Shown: one piece after another, positions 10,341 to 21,035 of the stretch | Layout of the letters: each line of letters begins with the position of its first letter | Position numbering within the stretch: the stretch's first letter is position 1 | Source of the DNA: Gonatopus flavifemur | Taxonomy: Eukaryota > Arthropoda > Insecta > Hymenoptera > Dryinidae | Reading direction: 5' to 3' | Assembly: GCA_018340375.1 (NCBI GenBank) | Contig: JAFFJZ010000006.1 | Span: forward strand, 12,976,001 to 13,040,000 | DNA length: 64,000 nt | Made by a program: the position numbers and the translations under genes | Notes under the pieces: model-generated | What the model was told of the DNA's origin: nothing | The model's input: only the letters and a program-made list of their open reading frames with translations | Databases searched by the model: none

Positions 10341-11550
10341 CGATCAATGTGATCAACACTTCACGATTGTGTCTTCGATCACTGTGAAGTTTCTATCATC
10401 AGCCGAAATCACGTTGAAAAATTTCTTTTATTTCAACGTGAAAAAATATTTTCACTTCGTTTTTTTTCTGATTCATTATTCACCAACATTTATATATGAA
10501 AAAAGCGAAACATTGAGGTTTTGCTGCGGAATCTCATCACCACTCGTTTAGTCGCCACAACCAAATGCTCGAGGGTGAATGAATGCCTTTAAAAGCGTTT
10601 GGTTTTCATAACCAACTGAAAGTTGTATCTTGAACTAAGTGAGCGTATACTATTTCATTTGGTTCTCACAGCCAAGCATTTGGCTGAGCCAAATATAGCC
10701 CAACGTATTTGGTTGCGGAAACCAAATTCCAGTGTACCATAACCATACATTTTTTTCCGTGTATAGAGATGGCATTACTAGACTAGAACACCGCTATGAG
10801 AAATGTATCAGCCTTGGAGGAGATTATGTTGAGAAATAAAAAAAAAAAAATTCTTAAAAACGTTGTTTTTCTTGGTCAGGCCGGAAACTTATCAATCCAC
10901 CCTCGTATAGAAATCTTTTAGAAGTGAGAACTGTTTTAGATGTCTCCAAAATATCTTTTCGTGTTGCATAAGACCTCTTAAATTTGTATTGGGATATCTT
11001 TTAGGCATGAAACGCTGTGTGGGATGTACTTGGGGAATAAAATTGTTGGAATAGACAAATTATGAATGCATATGAATGGTTTTATTTCCAAATCACAGAA
11101 ATTGTACACATATAATTTCATGCATGTACATGTGGCATTTCATAAAAATATGGAATGGATATTTACATTATGTAAATCTACGTTTGAAACAAACTTTTTG
11201 AATCATTTTCGTTTTTTTTCTCACAGACCCTTGAAATTCCGTATTTTTTCATACGGAGTCCGTATTTCCGTGAAGCATTCAAAATTCCGTAAAATACGGA
11301 CCTAAGTCCGTGATGAAAACTCTTCGAGTTCTGCTGCTCGTCGATTTCAAATCATAATTTCCAGAAAAACGCTCCTACAGCCGGCATTTTGCAACAAATT
11401 TTCAATAAAAAAATTCTTTCTCACTCCTGAAGAGTTGCTTAATCGATTGGTGTATTGATTATTCATGATCATCATAAAGGAATGCTCACAAAAAATTATT
11501 GAAAAAAAGCTTTTCTTTTTTAGAGCGTTTGGGAGATATAACCCCTCAAC

Positions 11551-14500
11551 GAATTTCTAATTTCGCCTTGTTATATTCTTCATATTTTACTATCCGGGCT
11601 GTGATAATTTTGAACTGTACACTGTACGGAGGAGGGTTAAGAGAAATCTATACAGCTATAGAGCCCTGTCTGAACACGCACGAGGTTATCTACTGAGAAT
11701 GAAAAAGGAAGTCCTTACTTATTACGATGTTTGCGATTAAGATGTTCTCAGACAAATATCACGTACATCTAAAATGGAATTTATTTATGTACTTTTCTCT
11801 GGAGGAGGGCGAATGTATTGTTATGAGTGTCTGTATGCACTTTGAGAATGAAATTTTAGCTGACATGAAACTTTAATGATACATATGAGACATCTTCAAA
11901 GGTTTCTTTGAGCTTTACTCCTTGTTAAATCGGAAACTCGCTCTAGAGTACGAATACCTCTAGGAGAAACGTTATCAAAGATTTAGAGAGTAGTTTGATC
12001 ATATTACACATCACGTGTACCATATCACATGCATATACAAATATTTCCACACGAAAAACAGTATTTTATATTTCTATATAATCTCTTTCATATATCATCG
12101 CTGTAAAGTTCACAACAACAGTATAAAATATGTATATTTTCTTGCGAATTATATGCATAATATAGTATATGATGAAATTGTTTTTACGACATAATGTCAA
12201 ATGCAAACCATGTTCACGAAAACGAGTAAATATTAAAATACCCCAATGTTTTAATCCCTAGCTCCCTTTCTCTTTTCCTTTTGTAGCTCCCCCGTCATAT
12301 CATGATTGAATAACGAGGAATACTACGTTGCTGTATTTCACAAACGCAATTTCCAAGTACGAAACGATCGCGTATGAGCCCGGATGACATTTTCACATAA
12401 TCATTAACAGCGTAAAATACCTGTCTCGTTTTTTTCTTCTTTTAGATTTCGAAATCTATAAACAATGCGTCACAACTCTGTGCAAACGGAGCGACATCGA
12501 AAAAGTCGATTAAGTTGAAAATCCATCAAACGGATGGATATCTATACGATGGAACTAATTTATACACGCTCGAGAAACGCCGTTCCCAGTTGTACCAGCT
12601 TGATTTTTCATTGTCCCTTCGACATGACAATCGTAACAGTATACGAATTAAAAATCTTTTATTCCCGCTCTCCCCAACTTCCCACAAGAAAGTATGGCGC
12701 GGAGTGGCAGATAAACTTCTCTATCTTCCGTTCATTGTCGAAAAGCTGCAGCGGAAACATTGACTGATCGGCGAGACACCCTTAGAATATATAATTACCG
12801 ATTCTCCCCTTCGTCACTCCTCCCTCTCCTCTTTCTTACTCTTTCTATGTGACCCGCTACTCAGCCGGTTGATATCACACCCTACTAATGGGGGATGACT
12901 GTAGTATGACGTCACTGGGCGAAAGGCAGCGGTATATGAATGAGAAAAAGAAAAGAAAAGAATGAAAAGAGGATGAAGGAAGAGAGAAATCGTGTGATTG
13001 ATTGGCCCATTCAAATGCTTATGAACGCCCCTGGATGAGCTTCTAGAGAGTGAAGAGGGGGAAGGTCGTTGATAGCTGATTGCCCCAACAACTTTTTATG
13101 TATACAATCGGGATCGATCCGTCTTTTCACTGTCATACGCGAAGATAAATAAATTATTGTATTACGGGAGGAATATATGAAAGAGCAAGAGCCAAACGGA
13201 TGACATTTATCAAACTCGAAAGGTGAAACCAATCGATCCTTGATTTTTATTTCATGCATGTAACTACACGAGTCTTCATAATAGAATATCTTCTTGATAT
13301 CACAATTCAAATATTAGTCAACTTCTCTTTGAGAGAGAATTCACTATACGGTAACTGCAGTAGGTACAGTTTTTGAAACGTGCAAAAATTTGGTGGATAT
13401 CCATCAATACCGAGCAGAGCGAGAGAGCAGAGAGAGAGAGAGTTTGTTCGAGAGCATATAGCGAACGTGTATAATCGTCAGTGAACGTACATCGGTACGT
13501 ACGTCGGTGTATCGATTGATCAATTCATCTGTATACGAAACACGCGCATTCATGTTCCAATACGGTTTTCTGGATCCGCGAGGTTTGATTAAATGATAAT
13601 CCATCTCACGGAATCGGAACGAATAGGTATACATGGACAACTGAGTAGTAGATGCACGGAATTTCAGTTTGAATGCATATATTGGCACCAAAAGGGTAGA
13701 AAATGGAAAGAGGAACGAGGGTTGTTGAAGAATCAATATTTTCTGTCCATGGATTGACGTGAAATATTTTCCGATATTAGTGCTTATTACCAGGAACCGA
13801 ATAAATTGAACCATCGACGAGGAATGGAGGACTCTGCCATTTATATATTTATTATACATTCGCGCGAATTCATCGACGTCCACATGTACGAGTCGCCGCG
13901 TGTATGTAAATACTAGGGAATAGATGAACGGTCTTTTTTTTTTCGTTGGGGCTTTCAACGTGTCTCATATCCATTTGTCTCGACGTCGATTATTCTTTTT
14001 ACACACCGGACTAGATGGATCTTGATAGCCTTGATTTACGTATTTTTGGACAGCTTGAAGTGTTGAATGAATGGACGCTGAGTAAACTGTTCTCTCGATA
14101 TCATAAAATAATCTATCGCCCTCGATGTATTCGAATCACGCGTAATGATTATTGATCCTTCGAATCTTCGCTTGTTACATTCATCTGAATTAATGCGAAT
14201 ACTTTTGAAAAATGAATCGGGTACGAGTATTTTGGAAATATCATTCCTCGCGTATTCTATCTGTCATTCACCCGAAAAATTAGTACCTAGATTCTACCGG
14301 CAGATGGCATGACTCCCCAACGATTCATGAAAGTTTCAAAGATGATCCAGAGTGCTCAGAATTTCCGCTATAGTCAAAAGTTGAGAAGCACCCAAGCAGG
14401 GGACTATGAAACATTTACAAACTCAACAATTTTTTCTTTATGAAATAAATCTCATATCGACCTCTGTCGTTGTTGAAACATCATTCATTGAAACAAAATC

Positions 14501-14693
14501 TAGTTCATTCGTTCGGAAAAAGGGAAAAAATTCAAACGAAAATCACTCGAAAATCGTTGATAAAAACCAAACTATGCATTGAAAAAATTCTACGTGCTGC
14601 TGCAGCTGGTATCATATTGGATCGATATTTTCTTCGCTTATGATTGTGTCTTCAAATTTCTAAGAGTTATTTGTCCAGCCACGAAAAAAAAGA
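11551..14693. other. Low-repeat non-coding stretch
   Basis: No gene is supported. The GC content is slightly higher than in the transposon nest. A GA-type microsatellite lies at about 13421-13442. Open frames here (for example 13404-13958 on the minus strand) include the microsatellite and have no recognisable domain, good start or splice context. This could be intergenic or intronic DNA. Confidence 0.45.
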
Positions 14694-14852
14694 TGTCCAG
14701 GGCAAAAAATTCAAAAACACAATCCGATATAGAGTTGTCATACGAATTATTCGAAGATTTCGAATCACAAGAATTCGATTTCGAATTGGCAAAGGAAAAA
14801 AACCAAAGAATTGATGGAAAATTTCATCAAACCTTACTCAATTTCCGCCGAT
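14694..14852 (+). other. ORF remnant with coding-like composition, cut by a retrotransposon
   Basis: From ATG 14694 a frame reads MSRAKNSKTQ, then an acidic amphipathic stretch containing LFEDFESQEFDFELAKEK. It runs straight into the non-LTR insertion at 14853. The charged composition is unlike translated junk nearby. DNA just upstream (14634-14684) resembles 5526-5576, so this may be the start of a repeated transposon-encoded protein. The family is not recognised. Confidence 0.25.
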
Positions 14853-15480
14853 TTGTTTTTTTATTTATTTATTTATTTATTTATTCGATGTACGGGTTGA
14901 ACCCATTAGTTTAGAAAGTAGTAAAAAAAAAAAATAGGAATACACATTACAAAATTTTAGAATGAAAGAGGGTTATAATACAAAAGTAAATAAGAAATAA
15001 TAGAAATAATAGAAGTTCCAAAGCTCACAGGTAGTGAATCACAGAGAAAAACAAAAATGCCGATAATAACAATAATAATAATAAGAAGAAAAAATGAAAT
15101 TAGGATTAAAATCAAAATTAAAATTTGAAATTTAAATATAAAAAACAAAAATTATTCAAAAACCGCTATTTACAATGTTTACAATACGGTAGCACGCTTT
15201 CCTAAATTCATTTTCAGAATTCTCAAAAAATTCAAACTTAATATTAAGAGTATTTACAAAACAGCAGATCCTATTGATTGGGTCACTGTGGCCAAATCTG
15301 GACTTATAAAAAATGGTGTTAAATAATTTATGAACTCTGAGACATCTGCTCGGAACATTCAGGCTGATAAGATTGCGAACCTCAGCGTTGCTGACTATAC
15401 CATTCAAAATCTTATACAAAAAGAACAGATCATTGAATTTTTTCATTAGACATCAGAAAGATTTGACGCCAATGTAGCAA
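14853..15480 (-). mobile_element. 3' fragment of a non-LTR retrotransposon, Jockey/CR1-like
   Basis: On the minus strand, a C-terminal ORF2 piece (15446 to 15156) includes MKKFNDLFFLYKILNG and FGHSDPINRICCFVN, similar in layout to the C-terminus of the element at 951-2135. The frame continues upstream through one TGA. It is followed by an A-rich 3' UTR and an AAAT tail at 14853-14885. Flanks AATTTCCGCCGAT (14840-14852) and AATTTCGGCGAT (15481-15492) look like a slightly diverged target-site duplication. This copy is 5'-truncated and only about 0.63 kb long. Confidence 0.7.
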
Positions 15481-15524
15481 AATTTCGGCGATATTCAATA
15501 CTAGTCCATGAGATCTAATACAGA

Positions 15525-16097
15525 CCCTGGGAAAAAATCGTTCAGGTCTGATTATGCGTGTTCAGGCCTAATCATGGACATTTTCCGGCAAAATTATCCG
15601 TGTTCAATACTGACTGCACGTGAGTGAGCCTGATTACACCTGGTCGTTCATTTTTGAGCTCTGTAATCACTTCAAAGGCTTCAATTTTGTACCCACGTGG
15701 GAACCCGTGATCAAGCTTGATCACCAGCGTTCATGCCTGACAAACGATTCTCGCTTGTGATCATTCAAAATCTCACCAACTGAGGAATATTCATACAAAA
15801 TGAATCTGTGTTGATTTTTCTGTCACAAATACACATGCTTGATCATGATAAATAGGTCCCAAACACAGGCGCGTACGCCTGATCACGCATGATCATGCCT
15901 GAAAACTGGACATTATTATAGTTTAATTTCTTACAGAAAAACTTATGAATTTTGTATGAAGTTCTCATGTATAATGGAGCATAATCAGGCGTAATTGGGC
16001 GTAATTAAGCATGATTATTCCTCATCACGTGGATGCAAAATTGAGGCCTGATCACGCCTGATCAGACGTGAGCAAGCGTGGACAATTTTTTCACGGG
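15525..16097. mobile_element. Foldback element packed with CCTGATCACG motifs
   Basis: The ends are CCCTGGGAAAAAATCGTTCA and its inverse, ATTTTTTCACGGG. Between them GCCTGATCACG, CATGATCATG and TGATCAGGC recur on both strands, so the whole element is a set of short overlapping palindromes built on TGATCA. There is no coding capacity. Confidence 0.7.
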
Positions 16098-16587
16098 ACT
16101 GTAGAAATTCGCTACCTGAATCTCATATAAATTTATGTGAAGCAATTAACATGTAAATTGTGTATTAATTTTCAAAACTTTTCCGACTTTCCATATTAAA
16201 CTTTATGATATCTCATACAGAATTATTCTTCAATGAACTTGATTTGAATTACAAGTTTCAGAATTATTCATCTGATACATGGAATTTCAGATTGTTTTCT
16301 ACAGTGCATTTCTGTGAAATTTGTTGACTTTCATCAAAATTTGCCGGATTGCCCTGAAAAAACACAGTTTGGGTTGCAGTAACTAAAATCGACATGGAAT
16401 GAAAATTTTGAGTTGCCTGGACTGGAATATTGTTTGTTATAACAAACATTTTTAGTTGGAAATTAATATTTTGTTCAGGCAACTAAATTTCTCATTTGAA
16501 ATCGCTCAGAGAAAAAAGAAACTGATTCTTCACTTGATTTATGATATTGAAAATCAGGTTAAAAATTACGTGAAAAATCACGTGGCA

Positions 16588-16986
16588 TATCATGATCAGG
16601 GCTTGACATGTGTTTGAAATACAATCATCGGACAAAGGTGTTGGAAATAAAATCGGTATTTCGTGCTTTGAATTCACAATACATTTCCTGTACTATGTTG
16701 TATATCAAATGTATTTTTCGAAGAATTTCATACTTCACAATCGAAAAATATCATTTTAAAATAGATTTCCTAAAGTATTTTGTATTTTAAATACATTTTC
16801 TGAGTATTTTGACTAATTCTCAAATATTTCAAGGATTAAATACCGAAGATTTGGAAGGAAGCACTTCAAATATGAAATGCTGAGGGAAATATGTTTCAAA
16901 TTTGAGAGATTATAACACTGGTTTCCATTCCAGTACGTATTTAGAATGATTGTATTCCAAATACTTGCCCAGCCCTGATCATGATA
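16588..16986. mobile_element. MITE with TATCATGATCAGGGCT ends
   Basis: The left end TATCATGATCAGGGCT is exactly inverted at the right end, AGCCCTGATCATGATA. Further inward, 'gaaatacaatcat' on the left matches 'atgattgtattcc' on the right. The interior is AT-rich and non-coding. Flanking 'cacgtg'-type short repeats lie outside. Confidence 0.7.
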
Positions 16987-19900
16987 AGATGGACCCCTGG
17001 CCAATGCTGGCCAGGATATTTCACGTCATTTTCGTGAGAATTTTTTAACAAATCCATTTCGAATGAATGAAGTGTGGAGCAGCTATCAGGAATCGAGTGC
17101 AGTTATTATACGTCGAGATCACGTGAGAAATCAATTTCAAAATTATGTCAAAATTGACAAGGTATGCAGGCATCAACACCCTCGATAATCGGCTCATCGC
17201 CGACAATTGGCCGTTTACTTTTCGCCATTCCTGGGTCTAAGTGAAGTGAAATCCTGTCAGGATAAAAAACAAAAGACATAATCAAGTTTCGTGACAACCT
17301 CCACTCATCCTGCAGACGCTGGGTCCATTTACATTTATAAGATGTGCTTTGAATATTTTTGTTGCTGGAATTCGATTCGATTCGAATTCGAGAAAGTAAT
17401 AAGAAAATTCGATCCGATTCGTGGGTCAAAAAATGCGATTCGCACATTTCTAATCCAATAGTTATAAAATAAAGACTTTTGCACCAAATTTCGATATGGA
17501 GTTTAGTTTTTTGAAATAAATCCCCGAAATTCTCTTCTTTTTGTCAGCCTCCAGAGTGATTTACCCCCACGAGATGAACTAATACCTATAGAATTTAATT
17601 ACAAAGAAATGGCTGAGAATCGACTATTCTAGAGAAAAAAAAAATACTCATTTTAAATTCAAGTATTTTATTTTGATGCATTCAGAGTGTTTAAGTCGTG
17701 TGATCTTTTTTCAAACGTTCAATAGCTTGTAAATATACCGATAAAATGAACACAATTTTTTATTTTTAAACACTTAAACCGAGTTTTTGAAATATCTCCA
17801 CAATTTCAAGTATTTTCAAAGTTATTACAGAATTACAACACTGTGAGTGAATTGAAATGAAAGATTTAAATTCTCAATGCAGTTTCGTAATCTCGAAAAA
17901 GTATTTCAGAAACAAGAATATTGGAATAATTCAATTGTTCTTCCGAGAACTCGCGTTTTTCCAACTTGGAATATGATTTTATGTTCGAAGGTATGAAAAG
18001 CACTCATCAAATCCAATCGGTGAATGATAATACACTCTCCCCCAGGACAAAAAATCTCAAAATTATATATAATTTATGTAGAATTATATAGAAATTATAT
18101 ATAATTTGAGGTTTTTCCACTCGGGCTGTTCAACGAAAGAATGATTATTTTTAAGTGCCATGTGCAACATGTTAGGAATCATTTCTGACAATGGGAAAGG
18201 AATTGATATTGAATATTGATACCTGAATTATAAGCTCCCCTATTTTGTGTCATGAGCGAGGACAGGGAAAAATAGAGTAATTTAGGAAGAACAGTTGAAT
18301 AAACACAACATTTCCCTGAGATAAATTTCATAATTATATATAATTTATGTCCATAAATATAATCCATATGGATTACATGCATTATTGAAAATTTTTCCAC
18401 CTGAGTTACTATTTTGAAGATTGAAACATGCACATCAGTTCAATTACAATCAATTTGAATAATAAAAATATTGAACAATCAATTGGAATATTGATATTTC
18501 CAATTAAAAATGTGCTATACAAGTAATCAATTAATAACATCATTAATAATTCTTCCAATCGAGAATAATCGATTCCTTCCGAATATAAAAAGTTCATAAA
18601 TAATAAATATAAAAGGAATCATTCAAAACAGTTCAGGAAACATACAAGAAAACGATAGATATCGTTCGTATACGATCGAGAGGTCTTATCTCCTCCCTCA
18701 CCTCTTTCATTCTTTTTCCCAGTCGAGGTAAAGATCTAGGCGCTTTATTCACTCCGGTAATCTCATATGACGGATCACCACCCTATTGTATCCCTCGTTC
18801 CGTCTTCACTTTCCTCTCGGGGATTGATACAAATTTACTTAGAGGGCTGATTTCCCGCCAGTAGTTTTCTGTCTTGCGAGTCTGACCAGTCATTTGTCCA
18901 TACTTTATCGCACCCTTGGGATCGAGTCAAAGAAATTCTTTCTGTTTTCTTCCTCGTTGACATTAACCTGTACTTAATATTGAATGTATTCCCGAATGTT
19001 TCACATTCTCCGAGATCCGCCAAGTTAAACGAATGATGATAATAATAAAAAAAGGATTTGTTCTCAACGGAATGAAATATGATAATCACATACATTAAAT
19101 TGTATAATGAATTCATTGTACGATATAGAAATGAATCCTCACACGATACAGCGAAACAAAGAATTCATGAGCATCGTATGGAGAAATTCTGTTATTTGTG
19201 GATAAAGTATTATTAGCATACCAGGCGCCATGGTTTTCATTCATTTGCTTAAGCCACGAAGATCCGAAACGATTGAATTCATCGAGACTGATTTAAACTG
19301 ACCAATCACCATCGATGGATCGAATGTGTACAAAACAAGAGAAGAGGGCGACTGATGCAGGTTACCGGGATTAATGGCGATTTTAGATATTTAATTAATG
19401 GAAGTGCTGCTGCGTATCGCTCGGGAATGTTTACTCCATCTTTCCCCGTGACTATTGTGTTTTTTCATCTCATTTATTATTCATTTCGTTTGGTCTGCAC
19501 TTCATGGAACAATGCTATACGCACAGATGAAAGTTTTCACGGGATCGAGGGATTCATTTTCCGTGTTTGCAAGTTGAGTTTTACACAAGAACTTGACGTG
19601 AATATAAATCAGTGCTCTTCGAACCAAGGATTTCATGTAATTGTGTGTATCTCAACATTCGTCGAACGTGCAAAGATTTTTCATAACTTTTAAAGATAAA
19701 TTTTAAGAAACAATATTATGGTAAATCGAATTCAATCGAAAATATGTATATATATATATATATATATATTTGAAGAGTTTTGAATGACGGGCGATTAAAT
19801 ATGCAACGAGTGTTGGTAAGTATTTAATGTATGCGATGAAGAATCGAGATAACCAAAACCTGTTGAACCCCTCGCATATCTTCTTTCTCTTCACACGTCG

Positions 19901-20481
19901 TGCAGGAGGTGCAATATCATTATTCGGATATCGAATAATGAAGTGTGGAAGAGGTAGGGAAAAATAGAAATAAAAACAGGTCGTGTTCCCGACGTAAGTT
20001 CCGACCCATCGTATTTAACGTTCGATCAAAAGTACGAATTAGGGAGATAGGAAAATATTCAAAGCACCACAAGCAAGGTATAATGATGACGATGATGATG
20101 ATGATCATGATCATGATCGTTGAACGTACAATAGAGAAATGCAACCACTGGACCAATTAATCATTTTGCATCCATACGAAATTCAATACTATGACCTGAG
20201 TACGGTGTTCATGTTCAGTATTCATGATTCTGCCCTATTGTTGGGATAATAGTGTATTCGAAGCAACATCACGAGGGGGAACAAAAGTTATTTGAAACGT
20301 AATTTTTCTCCAACGAGAATACCGACGTACCTTTGAATTCCAATACAACCGTTCAAAGCGAAGCGACAAGTAGGGGCTGTGGGATAAATAGGTGTTAATG
20401 CGACCCATCTTTGCCCTACAAAAGAGGAGGGGAAAGAAGGAGAGGTAGGCAAGTCTGTCTGTCGAAAAGGGTCGAACGTAC
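16987..20481. other. Long non-coding stretch with simple repeats
   Basis: No gene is supported. An AT-only hairpin lies at 18054-18110 with arms around AATTATATATAATTT, and a related sequence recurs at 18330-18350. Microsatellites are TA at about 19746-19770 and GAT at about 20082-20106. GC content rises beyond 18660, suggesting less repeat-derived, perhaps intronic or regulatory DNA. Confidence 0.45.
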
Positions 20482-20555
20482 CCTGCACGGTGGTGACGAC
20501 GAGGTTGTAAAGGATGGCCATCAGAGCGGACAATGTATTAAGTACCAGAGGGACA
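20482..20555 (-). other. Possible internal exon encoding a membrane segment
   Basis: On the minus strand a 74-base block reads VPLVLNTLSALMAILYNLVV, then TTVQG, with codon-like G/C at third positions. It ends at a strong donor (CAGG|GTACGT). The residues are hydrophobic enough for one transmembrane helix. The acceptor side (…GTGAATAG) lacks a good pyrimidine tract and no neighbouring exon could be tied to it. I do not recognise the protein. It could be part of a large gene whose introns span this region, or chance. Confidence 0.3.
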
Positions 20556-21035
20556 CTATTCACAAGGGATTACCTTAAACGCACAAGCAGGTCCCATTGT
20601 CTAAACTGATGACCCAATCCAGCCCCCTCCTCTCCAATTCCTATCTGGATCGCTAACTGAATTTGTCGTTATCCTTGGGTATACCTTAGTTCTACAATTG
20701 GATGAGAGAGAGTTATATCGTAGCCGATTGTATATTGGCGTAGATGAAGTAGTGGTGTCTATATTATCCGTCAATGTTCTCCTACGCCTTGATCCAAATC
20801 GATTCTAGAACCGACTCAAGTTTAATTATTACTGAGGAACTGATTGAATCGCAACGAGCTTAGAATCCATTCTAAGCGTAAATCACGTTTGCACGTTTCG
20901 AAGATAATGAGATGTATCGATTGATTGCGGATACATACAAGATACAATAAGGATTCTCCCATAAGCTTAACTATCATAACTCTAAGACACGTTTGAAGAA
21001 GCTTCGATTTTGTCCACGAAAAACATAAATTTCAC
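20556..21035. other. Non-coding, no feature seen
   Basis: No coding signal, inverted repeat or RNA gene is evident between the possible exon and the foldback element that starts at 21036. Confidence 0.45.

Larger units (their letters stand above)
8862..10761. mobile_element. 1.9-kb TA-inserting element inside the mariner transposase gene
   Basis: It begins CACGGAAAAAAATG and ends with the inverse CATTTTTTTCCGTG, flanked by TA at 8860-8861 and 10762-10763. Behind both ends are many TTGGTTA/TAACCAA palindromic phrases (8905-9060 and 10595-10745). Apart from another MITE (9159-9372) and a tRNA-like piece (about 10257-10340), no coding sequence is seen, so it is non-autonomous. TA target choice and CACGGA ends suggest mobilisation by a Tc1/mariner-type transposase (inference). 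Confidence 0.8.
7888..10839 (+). pseudogene. mariner transposase, D,D34D, split by insertion
   Basis: This is the cut-and-paste transposase of the surrounding mariner. The start is ATG 7888. Part one runs to 8860 (324 codons) and the C-terminal 24 codons plus stop lie at 10765-10839, after the 8862-10761 insertion. The two parts are in the same frame once the insert and one TA copy are ignored, giving 349 residues, the normal length. The N-terminal helix-turn-helix region (about 1-110) includes VKQWVSEFKKGR and a GRP linker. Catalytic residues are D158 in VTVDETWVHH, D252 in HHDNAPAH and D287 in SPDLAPSDY, spaced 34 residues as in mariner. WVPRLLT is present. As it stands, the frame reads from part one into the insert and stops at 8923-8925, so the product is altered after residue 324 and probably inactive. 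Confidence 0.92.
7710..10905 (+). mobile_element. mariner transposon, interrupted by a nested element
   Basis: Terminal inverted repeats of about 36 bp are identical at both ends. The left begins CGAGGGTGGATTGATAAGT and includes TTTCCGGCCTGACCAAGA, and the right is its exact reverse complement. A TA target duplication lies at 7708-7709 and 10906-10907. The element spans 3.2 kb because 1.9 kb has inserted inside the transposase gene; without it the mariner would be about 1.3 kb, the usual size. Perfect ends and an otherwise open transposase frame point to recent arrival. Confidence 0.93.
7544..11023. mobile_element. MITE with CCCAC(A/G)CAGC ends, split by a mariner
   Basis: The left end is CCCACGCAGCACTTTTGATC and the right end is the inverse, GATATC...AACGCTGTGTGGG. 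The ends match the CCCACACAGCAC family seen at 25798-25905 and 30301-30661. Without the mariner insertion at 7710-10905 it would be under 300 bp, a normal MITE size. Confidence 0.55.
5786..11550. mobile_element. Composite foldback element (outermost of a five-level nest)
   Basis: The arms are about 240 bp each. The left arm (5786-6027) begins GTTAAGGGGTTATATCTCCC and the right arm (11309-11550) is its near-complete reverse complement, ending GGGAGATATAACCCCTCAAC. The arms share the phrase 'ctcctaca', the AATCGATTAAGCAACTC block and the 'gaactcgaagagttttcat' block. Just inside the arms, both sides carry TTCCGTAT/AGTCCGTAT repeats (about 6205-6300 and 11240-11310). The interior has been expanded by later insertions at 7232-7341 and 7544-11023. 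No transposase belonging to this outer element remains. Confidence 0.75.

Noticed and set aside
13404..13958. 184-residue open frame on the minus strand
   Set aside because: It includes a GA microsatellite, has no recognisable domain, and no splice or start context separates it from chance.
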